Notes: generated by a model not told the origin, from the letters alone. Numbered from the stretch's first letter, positions 25,162-33,461 are shown. The stretch is 64,000 nt of DNA from Achromobacter xylosoxidans (GCF_002192695.1 NZ_MTLG01000008.1:62001-126000), one strand, 5' to 3'. Made by a program: numbers and translations.

Positions 25162-26091
25162 TTGACTGAATCCGTCGAACGCTCCGTCCATGCTGAACTC
25201 GTTGCCGTGCTGGTCGCTGTCACCAACGGCGAGCCGCGGGTGCTGACGACCGACGATGCGCGCGCCTTGCCGGCCGGTCCCTTCAAGCTGTCGCACCGTT
25301 CGCTGCAGGCCGGCCTGCGCGCCTGGGTGGAGGAGCAGACCCATCATCCGCTGGGCTATGTGGAGCAGCTCTACACCTTCGCCGATGGCGACCGCTCCGA
25401 TGAATCGGGCGCGCGCGTGATGTCGGTCAGCTACCTGGGCCTGACGCGCGAGGCCGGCGAAACCGGCGTGGCGCAAGTCGGCTGGCAGGACTGGTACCGC
25501 TATTTCCCCTGGGAAGACCAGCGCACGGGCACGCCCGCGCTGGTGGAAGAACTGATCGTGCCGCGCCTGGCCGCCTGGTGCGAAGACAGTTCCGATGCGG
25601 CGGTGCGCACGCGCCGTCGCCAGCGCGCCGCCATCACCTTCGGGCTGGACGGCTCGCCGTGGAATGAAGACATGGTGTTGCAGCGCTATGAACTGCTGTT
25701 CGAAGCCGGGCTGGTGCCCGAGGCGGCGCGGCGCGGGGGCAAGGGCGCGGTGGTGCCGGGCGAACCGATGCGCCACGACCACCGCCGCATCCTGGCCACC
25801 GGCATCGCCCGGCTGCGCGCCAAGATCAAATACCGCCCCGTGGTGTTCGAATTGATGCCCGCGCAGTTCACCCTGCTGCAATTGCAGTTGGCCGTGGAAG
25901 CGCTGGCCGGGCGCGGCCTGCACAAGCAGAACTTCCGCCGCCTCATCGAGCAGCAGGCGCTGGTCGAAGAAACCGGCGAAATGGCCACGGGCACGGCCGG
26001 CAGGCCGGCCAAGCTATTCCGTTTTCGCCGCGACGTGCTGCTGGAGCGCGCTATTGCGGGGAGCAAATTGCCGTTGTCTCGGGCGATGTGA
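25162..26091 (+). CDS. nadQ: NadQ/NrtR-type regulator: Nudix-like domain plus winged helix
   Basis: A 309-residue protein with a Nudix-like N-terminal domain and a C-terminal winged helix (QFTLLQLQLAVEALAGRGL, then KQNFRRL and GRPAKLFRFRRD), the layout of NrtR and NadQ repressors of NAD synthesis. The Nudix box is degenerate: R-A-W-V-E-E where R-E-x-x-E-E is expected, so it probably senses rather than hydrolyses nucleotides. Start choice is uncertain: TTG at 25162 leaves room for a leader after the TATAAT box, whereas TTG at 25120 would nearly touch it. Its position 82 bases before nadC is the strongest clue to function. Confidence 0.8.
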   Translation: MTESVERSVHAELVAVLVAVTNGEPRVLTTDDARALPAGPFKLSHRSLQAGLRAWVEEQTHHPLGYVEQLYTFADGDRSDESGARVMSVSYLGLTREAGETGVAQVGWQDWYRYFPWEDQRTGTPALVEELIVPRLAAWCEDSSDAAVRTRRRQRAAITFGLDGSPWNEDMVLQRYELLFEAGLVPEAARRGGKGAVVPGEPMRHDHRRILATGIARLRAKIKYRPVVFELMPAQFTLLQLQLAVEALAGRGLHKQNFRRLIEQQALVEETGEMATGTAGRPAKLFRFRRDVLLERAIAGSKLPLSRAM

Positions 26092-26094
26092 TGC

Positions 26095-26125
26095 TTGACA
26101 AGCTTTATGCTCGTCTCTAGCATAA
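26095..26125 (+). promoter_or_regulatory. nadC promoter overlapped by a perfect inverted repeat (operator)
   Basis: A consensus -35 TTGACA (26095-26100), a 17-base spacer and -10 TAGCAT (26118-26123). An inverted repeat with arms TTATGCT (26105-26111) and AGCATAA (26119-26125), spacer CGTCTCT, covers the spacer and the whole -10. Bound protein would block RNA polymerase, as expected for repression by the neighbouring NAD-type regulator. Confidence 0.75.
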
Positions 26126-26127
26126 GT

Positions 26128-26155
26128 GGTGCGCAATCTCTGCGCGCCTTTTTTT
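26128..26155 (+). terminator. Intrinsic terminator or 5' leader hairpin before nadC
   Basis: GGTGCGCA pairs with TGCGCGCC (one T-G pair) around ATCTC and runs into seven T. It is a normal terminator for transcripts coming from the regulator gene. The nadC start site is expected near 26130, so in nadC's own transcript the structure would lie at the extreme 5' end. Confidence 0.75.
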
Positions 26156-26173
26156 AACTGGTAAATACTCAAA

Positions 26174-27058
26174 ATGAGCATTAAAGCCGAAGCGCCTCTG
26201 ACCATTGCCCGACTGCCCGTTCCCCCTCTGCCGGAAGTCATGCTGGAGCCGCTGGTGCGCGCGGCCTTGCTCGAGGACCTGGGGCGCGCCGGGGACCTGA
26301 CCACTGATGCCATCGTGCCCGCCGACGCCACGGCGCAGACCCGGCTGGTCGCGCGCCAGGACGGCGTGCTGGCCGGGCTGGACCTGGCGCGCCTGGCGTT
26401 TCGCGCCATGGACCCGGGCATCAAGTTCGACGTTGCGCTGCGCGACGGCAGCGAACTGCAGCCGGGTGCGGAAATCGCCCGCATCAGCGGCAATGCGCGC
26501 GCCATGCTGACGGCCGAGCGCGTGGCGCTGAACTTTCTGTGCCATCTGAGCGGCGTGGCCAGCGCCACCGCGTCCATCGCCCGCGCCATCGAAGGCTACG
26601 GCGCCCGCGTCACCTGCACCCGCAAGACCATGCCGGGCCTGCGCGCCGTGCAGAAGTACGCGGTGCGCGTGGGGGGCGGCAGCAATCACCGCCATGGCCT
26701 GGACGACGCGGTGCTGATCAAGGACAACCACATCGCGCTGGCGGGCGGGGTTGCCACGGCGATCGAGCGGGCGCGCGCCGGCATCGGCCACATGGTCAAG
26801 ATCGAACTGGAAGTGGACACGCTGGAACAGCTGGAAACGGCGCTGTCGCTGGGGGTGGACGTGGTGTTGCTGGACAACATGAGCCTGGACGATCTGCGCC
26901 GCGCGGTGGCCATGGCGCGCGGCCGCGCCATCACCGAGGCCTCGGGCCGCATCACCCCTGAAACCGCCGCCGCGGTGGCGGCCACCGGGGTGGACCAGAT
27001 CGCGGTGGGCTGGATCACCCACAGCGCCAAGGTGCTCGACATCGGCCTGGACGCTTGA
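26174..27058 (+). CDS. nadC: Quinolinate phosphoribosyltransferase (NadC)
   Basis: A 294-residue type II phosphoribosyltransferase that turns quinolinate and PRPP into nicotinate mononucleotide, CO2 and pyrophosphate in de novo NAD synthesis. Key segments are TRKTMPGLR (149-157), GGGSNHRHGL (167-176) and IKDNH (182-186), which contain the Lys, Arg and His residues that bind quinolinate and PRPP. Length is normal. nadA and nadB are not in this window. It follows the regulator gene and has its own promoter with an operator-like repeat. Confidence 0.96.
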   Translation: MSIKAEAPLTIARLPVPPLPEVMLEPLVRAALLEDLGRAGDLTTDAIVPADATAQTRLVARQDGVLAGLDLARLAFRAMDPGIKFDVALRDGSELQPGAEIARISGNARAMLTAERVALNFLCHLSGVASATASIARAIEGYGARVTCTRKTMPGLRAVQKYAVRVGGGSNHRHGLDDAVLIKDNHIALAGGVATAIERARAGIGHMVKIELEVDTLEQLETALSLGVDVVLLDNMSLDDLRRAVAMARGRAITEASGRITPETAAAVAATGVDQIAVGWITHSAKVLDIGLDA

Positions 27059-27065
27059 CCTTTCC

Positions 27066-27082
27066 GCCGGCCACCGGCCGGC
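27066..27082 (+). other. Stem-loop between nadC and the Bug gene
   Basis: GCCGGCC and GGCCGGC pair around ACC. There is no T run, so it is more likely a transcript-stabilising or partially terminating structure than a true terminator. Confidence 0.4.
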
Positions 27083-27135
27083 ATTGCCCATGCCCCCGCG
27101 CGCATGCCGCGCAGGGACGCTTGCAAGCCCGCATC

Positions 27136-28122
27136 ATGAATCGCCTGCTCAGCTCTGTTCTTGCATTCCTGGTTTTGCCCCTGGCCGCCTGCGGCAATTC
27201 GCCCTCGGGCGAAGCGCCTAAGGACGCCGCCTATCCCTCGCACCCCATCACCATCGTGGTGACGTTCCCGCCGGGCGGCGGTACCGACCTGCTGGCGCGC
27301 CGCATCGGCGCCAGCCTGCAGGAGCAGTTCGGCATGGCGGTGGTGGTGGAAAACCGGCCTGGCGCCAGCGGCAACATCGGCGCCCGCGCGGTGGCCGAAG
27401 CGCCGGCCGACGGCCATACGCTGCTGATGGTCAACAGTTCATTCGCGATCAATCCAGGGGTCTACAGCAACCTGGGCTTCGCGCCCAAGAAGGACTTCGC
27501 GGCGGTCATCAACGTGGCCTTCGTGCCTTCGGTGTACGTGGTGCCGGCGGCTTCGCCCTGGCAGAACCTGGACCATGCGCTGGCCGCCGCCACGCGGGAC
27601 TGGCCGCTGTCCTTCGCGTCCTGCGGCAACGGCACGCCGCAGCACCTGGCCGGCGAGATGCTGGCGCGCGCCACGGGAGCGCCCTTGCAGCATGTGCCCT
27701 ACAAGGGCTGCGGGCCGGCGCTGACCGATGTGACTGCGGGCCAGGTAAGTATGGGCGTGGTCACGGCATCCAGCGCCGCGCCCCTGATTGCAGCCGGCAA
27801 GCTGCGGGCCCTGGCGGTGACGTCACCCGCGCGTTCGCCGCTGTTGCCGTCGGTGCCGACGGTGGCCGAGCAGGGCGTGCCCGGCTACGCGCTGGACCAA
27901 TGGCACGGCTTGCTGGCGCCGGCGGCCACGCCGCCCGCGGTAGTGGCCAAGCTGAATGCGGCGGTGGCCAAGATCGTCCAGCGCCCCGATGTGCAGGTGG
28001 CGCTGCGCGAACAGGGCTTTACGCCCGCGACCAGCACGCCGCGTGAGTTCCAGGCCATGATCGATGCGGATATCGACCGCTATACCGCCTTGACGCAGGC
28101 GATCGGCCTGCGCGCGGACTGA
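27136..28122 (+). CDS. Bug/TctC family solute receptor, predicted lipoprotein
   Basis: A 328-residue Bug receptor with family signatures H-P-I-T-I-V-V-T-F-P-P-G-G-G-T-D and VVENRPGASG. Unusually for this family, the signal ends V-L-P-L-A-A-C-G-N, a lipobox, so it should be membrane-anchored rather than free in the periplasm. The ATG at 27136 gives a proper signal; an earlier start would add 27 residues. It lies 77 bases after nadC on the same strand. At least one Bordetella Bug protein binds nicotinate-type ligands, so a pyridine ligand is a reasonable guess here. Confidence 0.88.
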   Translation: MNRLLSSVLAFLVLPLAACGNSPSGEAPKDAAYPSHPITIVVTFPPGGGTDLLARRIGASLQEQFGMAVVVENRPGASGNIGARAVAEAPADGHTLLMVNSSFAINPGVYSNLGFAPKKDFAAVINVAFVPSVYVVPAASPWQNLDHALAAATRDWPLSFASCGNGTPQHLAGEMLARATGAPLQHVPYKGCGPALTDVTAGQVSMGVVTASSAAPLIAAGKLRALAVTSPARSPLLPSVPTVAEQGVPGYALDQWHGLLAPAATPPAVVAKLNAAVAKIVQRPDVQVALREQGFTPATSTPREFQAMIDADIDRYTALTQAIGLRAD

Positions 28123-28141
28123 GCCGGGCGCAGGCCTGGCC

Positions 28142-28822
28142 TCAGGCCGCGGCGGCCCGGGCGTGCTGTTCCAGCTGTTCCTTCAGGCCCGGGTGCAGCT
28201 TGAGCTGGCGCGCCAGTTCGTCCAGATAGGCGCGTTCCATATAGCTTTCCTCGTCCACCACCAGCAGGCTGGCCAGGTACATCTCGGCCGCCATTTCCGG
28301 CGTCTGCGCGGCTTGCGCGATCACGGACGGATCCAGCGGGCGCGACAGCTCGGCCTCGAGCCAGCGGCGGTCCTGGGCGTCGGACGACAGCTTGGACAGT
28401 TCGGTCTCGAGCAGGGCGCGTTCTTCCGGGCCGATGTGGCCGTCGGCCTTGGCCGCGCCAATCATGGCGGTCAGCACCGCCGTGCTGTGCTGCTCGGCCT
28501 GGGGCGCGGGCAGGCGGTCCAGCGTCTGCGGGGGAGCCGTGGGCGCGCCGGCCTGGTTGCGCTGCCAGTCGCCGTAGGCGCGGTAGGCCAGGGCGCCTAG
28601 CGCCGCCATGCCACCGTACATGGCGACCTTGCCGCCGATCTTGCGGGCCTTCTTGCTGCCCAGCAGCAGTCCGAGGGCGCCCGCGCCCAGCGCGCCGCCG
28701 CCCAGGCCGGTCAGGAAGGACGAACCCTTGCCGCCGGTGGCGTTCTGCACGCGGTTGGTGGTGTCCGACAGCAGCCCTTGCCCGGACTGCAGCAGTTGAT
28801 CGAGTAGTTGTCTGGCGCTCAT
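28142..28822 (-). CDS. DUF533 (YebE-like) TerB-fold membrane protein
   Basis: A 226-residue protein. A Gly/Ala-rich membrane segment (GGGALGAGALGLLLGS near 41-56, and a second near 66-80) is followed by a linker and a C-terminal TerB-like helical domain with D-G-H-I-G-P-E-E-R. Enteric YebE is an envelope-stress gene of unknown mechanism. It starts with ATG behind AGGGGG. It ends 20 bases from the convergent Bug gene. Confidence 0.88.
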   Translation of the reverse strand: MSARQLLDQLLQSGQGLLSDTTNRVQNATGGKGSSFLTGLGGGALGAGALGLLLGSKKARKIGGKVAMYGGMAALGALAYRAYGDWQRNQAGAPTAPPQTLDRLPAPQAEQHSTAVLTAMIGAAKADGHIGPEERALLETELSKLSSDAQDRRWLEAELSRPLDPSVIAQAAQTPEMAAEMYLASLLVVDEESYMERAYLDELARQLKLHPGLKEQLEQHARAAAA

Positions 28823-29010
28823 GCGGCCCCCTTAAAGTTTGCTCAGGTATTGCGGATAGAGATATCCGACCGGCCCCGGGGCCAGAAGTTCAGCTTACAG
28901 TCAGTTGCTTGCGCCGGCCACGTCCTTGGAGCGCCCGCCAGGTGATACAACGTGGTCTGGGGCGGCCGCGGCGGTCGCCCGCCAGGACCCGTTACCAGGA
29001 GACAGGACCC

Positions 29011-29409
29011 ATGAGCATCCGCGTGCGCCAGAATGCGCCCAACACGCTGCAATTCACCGCCACGGCCGAAGGCCACGATCTGCCGCTGGACATGCCCCAG
29101 CCGCAGGGCGCCGGCCCCGATCCGCACGACTACTTCGATACCGCGCTGGGCGGCTGCAAGGCCATGACCTTGATGGTCTACGCGCAGCGCAAGGGCTTGC
29201 CGCTGGAATCGGTGGGGGTGGAAGTGGTGCGCGATGCCGGCGAGGAACGCAAGGGAATCTACCGCCTGACGGCCAAGCTGACGCTGAATGGCCCGTTGTC
29301 GGATGCGCAGATCGACGAGCTGCTGGCAGTGGCCGAGAAGTGCCCGGTGCACAAGCTGATGACGGCGGTGGACGTGCAAGTGTCCACCGTGGTGGTGCAG
29401 GCGGCCTGA
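29011..29409 (+). CDS. OsmC/YhfA family protein
   Basis: A 132-residue OsmC-fold protein. The paired active cysteines lie in L-G-G-C-K-A-M-T (near 50) and E-K-C-P-V-H-K (near 112), the arrangement used for thiol peroxidase activity on organic hydroperoxides. The ATG at 29011 has AGGAGA upstream; an earlier in-frame start would add 34 Arg-rich residues. It is monocistronic, between convergent or divergent neighbours. Confidence 0.9.
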   Translation: MSIRVRQNAPNTLQFTATAEGHDLPLDMPQPQGAGPDPHDYFDTALGGCKAMTLMVYAQRKGLPLESVGVEVVRDAGEERKGIYRLTAKLTLNGPLSDAQIDELLAVAEKCPVHKLMTAVDVQVSTVVVQAA

Positions 29410-29425
29410 ACAAGCAGGCCGCCAT

Positions 29426-29449
29426 GGCCGGGACCCTTGGGTCCCGGCC
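29426..29449. terminator. Stem-loop between convergent OsmC-family gene and fabI
   Basis: GGCCGGGACCC pairs perfectly with GGGTCCCGGCC around a TT turn. No T run follows on either side, so it probably slows polymerase or protects 3' ends of both convergent transcripts. Confidence 0.55.
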
Positions 29450-29459
29450 GTGCGCGGAC

Positions 29460-30245
29460 TTAGTCTTCCATGCCCGGGACGATGGTCGAGAAACCGGCGT
29501 CCACGTGGGTGATCTCGCCCGTCACGCCGGCGGCCAGGTCCGACAGCATGAAGGCGGCGACGTTGCCCACGTCTTCGATGGTGACGTTGCGGCGCAGCGG
29601 GGCCTGGGCTTCCACGAACTTCAGGATGGCCGAGAAGTCCTTGATGCCGCTGGCGGCCAGCGTCTTGATGGGGCCGGCGGAAATGCCGTTGGCGCGGATG
29701 CCGCGCGGGCCCAGCGCGGTCGCCAGGTAGCGCACGCTGGCTTCCAGCGAGGCCTTGGCCAGGCCCATGGTGTTGTAGTTCGGGACCACGCGTTCGGCGC
29801 CCAGGTAGGTCAGCGTCAGCACGGAGCCGTTGCGGCCTTCCATCAGGGGCAGTGCGGCCTTGGCCATGGCGGCGAAGCTATAGGCCGAGATGTCATGCGC
29901 GATGCGGAAACCTTCACGCGACAGGCCGTCGAGGAAGTTGCCGGCGATGGCTTCGCGCGGCGCGAAACCGATGGAGTGCACCAGGCCGTCCAGGCCGTCC
30001 CAGTGCTGGCCGAGTTCGGCGAAGGCGCCTTCGATCTGGCTGTCTTCGGCCACATCGCAAGGCAGCACGATCTTGCTGCCGAATTCAGCGGCGAATTCGC
30101 CCACGCGGTCCTTGAAGCGGTCTCCCACGTAGGTGAACGCCAGTTCGGCGCCTTGCTGGTGACAGGCGCGCGCAATGCCGTAGGCGATGGATCGGTTGGA
30201 AAGCACCCCGGTGACCAGGATGCGCTTGCCGGCGAGAAAGCCCAT
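29460..30245 (-). CDS. fabI: Enoyl-[acyl-carrier-protein] reductase FabI
   Basis: A 261-residue FabI, the NADH-dependent enzyme for the last step of each fatty-acid elongation cycle and the target of triclosan. The N-terminal [15 protein letters not shown] replaces a plain Rossmann glycine motif, as in all FabI proteins, and the catalytic Tyr-Lys pair sits in Y-N-T-M-G-L-A-K (about 156-163). Length is typical. It is transcribed alone on the minus strand. Confidence 0.96.
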   Translation of the reverse strand: MGFLAGKRILVTGVLSNRSIAYGIARACHQQGAELAFTYVGDRFKDRVGEFAAEFGSKIVLPCDVAEDSQIEGAFAELGQHWDGLDGLVHSIGFAPREAIAGNFLDGLSREGFRIAHDISAYSFAAMAKAALPLMEGRNGSVLTLTYLGAERVVPNYNTMGLAKASLEASVRYLATALGPRGIRANGISAGPIKTLAASGIKDFSAILKFVEAQAPLRRNVTIEDVGNVAAFMLSDLAAGVTGEITHVDAGFSTIVPGMED

Positions 30246-30350
30246 ATTTCTATCCTTTGATTTTTTCCCTCTGGAATCCGCCTATTTTAAGGAGTTTGCG
30301 CGATTTCGCGATATGAAAATCCCTGAGGGCCAACCGGGCCGGATCGCGCC

Positions 30351-31247
30351 TCAGGCCGGCTTTCCGGGCGGCGGGAACAGGCCCACGAAGCTGGCGAGCA
30401 GGGGATCACGCTGGTCCGCGCGCCAGACCAGCTCCAGATCGAATGTCAGGTCTATGCCGCCGATTTCCTTGAAGACCACGCCGGCCGGGCCATGCTGCCG
30501 GAACGAAGCGGGAATGATGGCGCAGCCCAGTCCCGCCGACACCAGGCCCAGGATGGTGGGAAGATCGGTCGCCACGGCGGCCGGGCGCGTCAGCGGAATG
30601 CCGGCGGCCTTCAGGATGCGGACCAGCGCGTCATAGTGCGAGGGCGACCCGGCGCGCGGGAACAGGATGAATTTCTGGCCTGCCAGGTCCTTGAGCGCGC
30701 GGATCCTGCCGACGCTGCGCGCCACCGCCGCGGGCATGGCCAGGACCATGCGGTCTTCATAGATCTTCATTCCTTGCACTTCGCCATCGAGTGGAGAGCG
30801 CCAGGCGACCACGCCCGCGTCCAGCTCGTGGCGCTTGATCGCATCCAGCTGCCAGGCCGAGAGGCCGGATTCCAGCTGCACATCGGTATCGGGCGAGGCG
30901 CGCGACAGGGCCGCGATCGCTTGCCCCAGGCCGGGCAGCCAACTGTAGCCGGGCATGACGCCGATCTTCAGCGAGCCCGCCTTGCCGTTTGCCGCCAGCG
31001 CCACCTGTGCCCGCAGGGCCGCGGCGCCCTCCAGCATCAGCCTGGCTTGGGCGAGCAGGGCCTCGCCGGCACGCGTGAGCGCCACGCCGCGCGGCAGCCG
31101 CACCAGCAACTGCGCGCCGAACTCATCTTCCAGCGCCATCATCTGGCGCGACAGGGCGGGCTGGGCGATATGCAAGGCCTTGGCCGCGCCCGCCACGCTG
31201 CCGGCCGCGCACACCGCCTCGAAATAGCGCAACTGCCTCAATTCCAT
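30351..31247 (-). CDS. LysR-type regulator
   Basis: A 298-residue LysR protein (M-E-L-R-Q-L-R-Y-F-E-A-V, helix-turn-helix A-L-H-I-A-Q-P-A-L-S-R-Q-M). It is similar in style to the Cbl/NAC branch. The ATG at 31247 matches family starts better than one six codons earlier. Divergent from the deacylase gene, with a 26-base dyad in between, it probably activates the deacylase-dehydratase pair in response to an amino-acid-like effector. Confidence 0.92.
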   Translation of the reverse strand: MELRQLRYFEAVCAAGSVAGAAKALHIAQPALSRQMMALEDEFGAQLLVRLPRGVALTRAGEALLAQARLMLEGAAALRAQVALAANGKAGSLKIGVMPGYSWLPGLGQAIAALSRASPDTDVQLESGLSAWQLDAIKRHELDAGVVAWRSPLDGEVQGMKIYEDRMVLAMPAAVARSVGRIRALKDLAGQKFILFPRAGSPSHYDALVRILKAAGIPLTRPAAVATDLPTILGLVSAGLGCAIIPASFRQHGPAGVVFKEIGGIDLTFDLELVWRADQRDPLLASFVGLFPPPGKPA

Positions 31248-31283
31248 GCCATGCCTCCCAGGCATACGTAATACGCACCAAAA

Positions 31284-31309
31284 GTATTTGTTGCCGCAGC
31301 ATCAAATAC
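31284..31309. promoter_or_regulatory. Inverted repeat with LysR T-N11-A core
   Basis: GTATTTG (31284-31290) and CAAATAC (31303-31309) are perfect arms around 12 bases. Nested inside is TTG-N9-CAA, which contains the T-N11-A pattern bound by LysR proteins (T31292, A31304). Confidence 0.7.
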
Positions 31310-31354
31310 CTATATTTTTACGATTGAACCCCATAACGTATACCCAAAAGGTCT

Positions 31355-32428
31355 ATGACGAAACCGACATTCCGCGAGTCGCCGTTATTGCGTGACCGGC
31401 GGGTCGCGCACCTGCCGGCGCGCAACCCGCAGTGCGCGACGGCGTTCACCGACATCGACCTCGATGCGCCCGGGCGCCAGGCGGGCTTCCTGCATATCCC
31501 GCAGTCGCCCCACGACGACGCCTGGGGCACGGTGCGCATACCCATGGCGGTGCTGGCGAACGGCGAAGGCCCCACCGTCATCCTGGAAGGCGGCAACCAT
31601 GGCGACGAGTACGAAGGCCAGATCGTGCTGGGCGAATTCATCCGCGACCTGCCGCTGGAACGCGTCCGGGGCCGCCTGATCGTGATGCCCTCGCTCAACG
31701 CGCCGGCGGCTGAAGCCGGCCTGCGCACCTCGCCGCTGGATGGCAAGAACCTGAACCGCAGCTTTCCCGGCGACCATGCGGGCAGCATCACGGAACAGAT
31801 CGCCGCCTACGTCAGCGACGAGCTGTTCTCGCGCGGCGACGCGTTCCTGAGCCTGCATTCGGGCGGTTCGTCCCTGGACATCATTCCCAGCGCCCTGGTC
31901 CAACCTTCGCAGGATGCGGCGCAGACCCAGCGCAATATCGATGCCGTGATGGCCTTCGGCGCGCCGTTCAACGTGCTGCTGGATACGCTGGGCGACACGC
32001 GCACCAGCGTCGCCACGGCGGTGGCTGCCGGGCTTACCTGCGTCAGCACCGAGATGGCGGGGCGCGGCACCGTGACGGACAGCGCGCTCGCGCTATGCCG
32101 CGCCGGCGCGCTGCGCGTGCTGGCGCATTGGGGCGCGCTGGACCAAGCCAGCGCCCAGCCGCTCGCGGCGCAGCCCGCGCCCCTGTTCAAGGTCACCGGC
32201 GCCAAGTCCTACGTCATCGCTTCGGAACGGGGCGTGTTCGAGGCCTATCATCGCTATGGCGAGGCGGTCGAAGCCGGCCAGCCCGCGGGCCGCATCCACC
32301 AGACCTTCGACCCGCGGCGCGCGCCGGTCGAACTGCTTTACGGCGCCAGCGGCGTCGTCTTCGCCAAGCGGCATCCCGGCATCGTCGTGCCCGGCAATGT
32401 CTGCTGCGTGGTGGCCAGCGCGGCCTGA
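31355..32428 (+). CDS. Zinc-dependent deacylase, DoeB/EutE-like (AstE/aspartoacylase family)
   Basis: A 357-residue M14-like amidohydrolase. Zinc ligands are expected at H82 and E85 in G-G-N-H-G-D-E-Y-E-G-Q and at H168 in L-S-L-H-S-G-G. The motif D-G-K-N-L-N-R-S-F-P-G is also conserved. It resembles DoeB/EutE, which removes the acetyl group from N2-acetyl-diaminobutyrate in ectoine breakdown. The other ectoine-breakdown genes (doeA, doeC, doeD) are absent here, so a different N-acyl amino acid may be the substrate. AAGG lies before the ATG. Confidence 0.82.
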   Translation: MTKPTFRESPLLRDRRVAHLPARNPQCATAFTDIDLDAPGRQAGFLHIPQSPHDDAWGTVRIPMAVLANGEGPTVILEGGNHGDEYEGQIVLGEFIRDLPLERVRGRLIVMPSLNAPAAEAGLRTSPLDGKNLNRSFPGDHAGSITEQIAAYVSDELFSRGDAFLSLHSGGSSLDIIPSALVQPSQDAAQTQRNIDAVMAFGAPFNVLLDTLGDTRTSVATAVAAGLTCVSTEMAGRGTVTDSALALCRAGALRVLAHWGALDQASAQPLAAQPAPLFKVTGAKSYVIASERGVFEAYHRYGEAVEAGQPAGRIHQTFDPRRAPVELLYGASGVVFAKRHPGIVVPGNVCCVVASAA

Positions 32429-32464
32429 GGCCGCGTCCAGATTCACTTTTTCAGAACACAGAAC

Positions 32465-33397
32465 ATGGCAATCCATATCGAAACCCCGGCGCTCGCATCC
32501 CGCGCCTTTTCCCTGCGCAGCGGCAAGGACGTGCGCCTGAAGATGGAGGCGCTGCAGCCCAGCGGCTCGTTCAAGGCCCGCGGCATAGGTCATGCCTGCC
32601 AGATCTACAAATCCCGCGGCGCCCGGCGCTTCATTTCCTCGTCCGGCGGCAATGCCGGCTATGCCGTGGCCTACGCCGGCCGCATGCTGGCCACGCCGGT
32701 GACGGTGGTGGTGCCGGCCACGACCTCGGAGCGCGCCAAGAGCCTGATCCGTTCCGAAGGGGCGGAAGTCATCGTGCACGGCGCCTCCTGGATGGAGGCC
32801 AACGCCCGCGCGCTGGAGCTCATGACCGAGGCGGACGCATTCCTGCATCCCTTCGACGACCCCTTGCTGTGGGAAGGGCACGCGACCATGATCGACGAGC
32901 TGGCCCGGCAGGGCGGCAGGCCGGATGCGGTCATCTGCTCGGTCGGCGGCGGCGGCCTGCTGTGCGGCGTGGTCGAGGGCTTGCGGCGCAATGGCTGGGC
33001 CGAGGTCCCGGTGATCGCGGCCGAAACGGCCGGCGCGGATTCGTATGCCCAGGCCCTGCATGCGGGGGCGCCGGTGCTGTTGCCCGAGATCCGGTCCATT
33101 GCGACCTCATTGGGTGCGCGGCAGGTCTGCGACCGCGCGCTGGACCTGGCGAAGGAGCACTCCATCGAGAGCGTGGTGGTGTCCGATGCCGCCGCGGTGG
33201 CGGCCTGCGAGGACGTGCTGCTGGAGCACCGCATCCTGGTCGAGCCCGCCTGCGGCGCCTCGGTGGCGGCGTTGGACGGCGGTTCGGAATTCCTGAAGAA
33301 CGCCCGCTCGGTGGCGGTCATCCTGTGCGGCGGCGTGGGCGTCACGGCGGGTCAGCTGGCGCAATGGAGCACGCAGTTCGTGGCGCAGCCGCGGTAG
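32465..33397 (+). CDS. PLP-dependent serine/threonine dehydratase-like enzyme (SDS/EutB type)
   Basis: A 310-residue fold-type II PLP enzyme. The cofactor lysine is K37 in S-G-S-F-K-A-R-G, and the phosphate-binding loop is S-V-G-G-G-G-L-L (159-166). The segments PFDDPLLWEGHA and ILVEPACGAS strongly recall animal L-serine dehydratase (SDS), and no ACT domain is present. EutB of hydroxyectoine utilisation belongs to the same broad family. It follows the deacylase by 36 bases, so the pair may remove an acyl group and then deaminate a beta-hydroxy or diamino acid. Confidence 0.85.
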   Translation: MAIHIETPALASRAFSLRSGKDVRLKMEALQPSGSFKARGIGHACQIYKSRGARRFISSSGGNAGYAVAYAGRMLATPVTVVVPATTSERAKSLIRSEGAEVIVHGASWMEANARALELMTEADAFLHPFDDPLLWEGHATMIDELARQGGRPDAVICSVGGGGLLCGVVEGLRRNGWAEVPVIAAETAGADSYAQALHAGAPVLLPEIRSIATSLGARQVCDRALDLAKEHSIESVVVSDAAAVAACEDVLLEHRILVEPACGASVAALDGGSEFLKNARSVAVILCGGVGVTAGQLAQWSTQFVAQPR

Positions 33398-33412
33398 CGG
33401 GCGGCGGGCGGA

Positions 33413-33449
33413 TAAAAAAAGGCGCGTCCCGCGGGACGCGCCTTTTTTA
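33413..33449. terminator. Bidirectional intrinsic terminator
   Basis: GGCGCGTCCC (33421-33430) pairs with GGGACGCGCC (33433-33442), with seven A before and six T after. It serves both the plus-strand dehydratase and the convergent minus-strand mltD. Confidence 0.93.
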
Positions 33450-33461
33450 TGCAAGCGCCGA

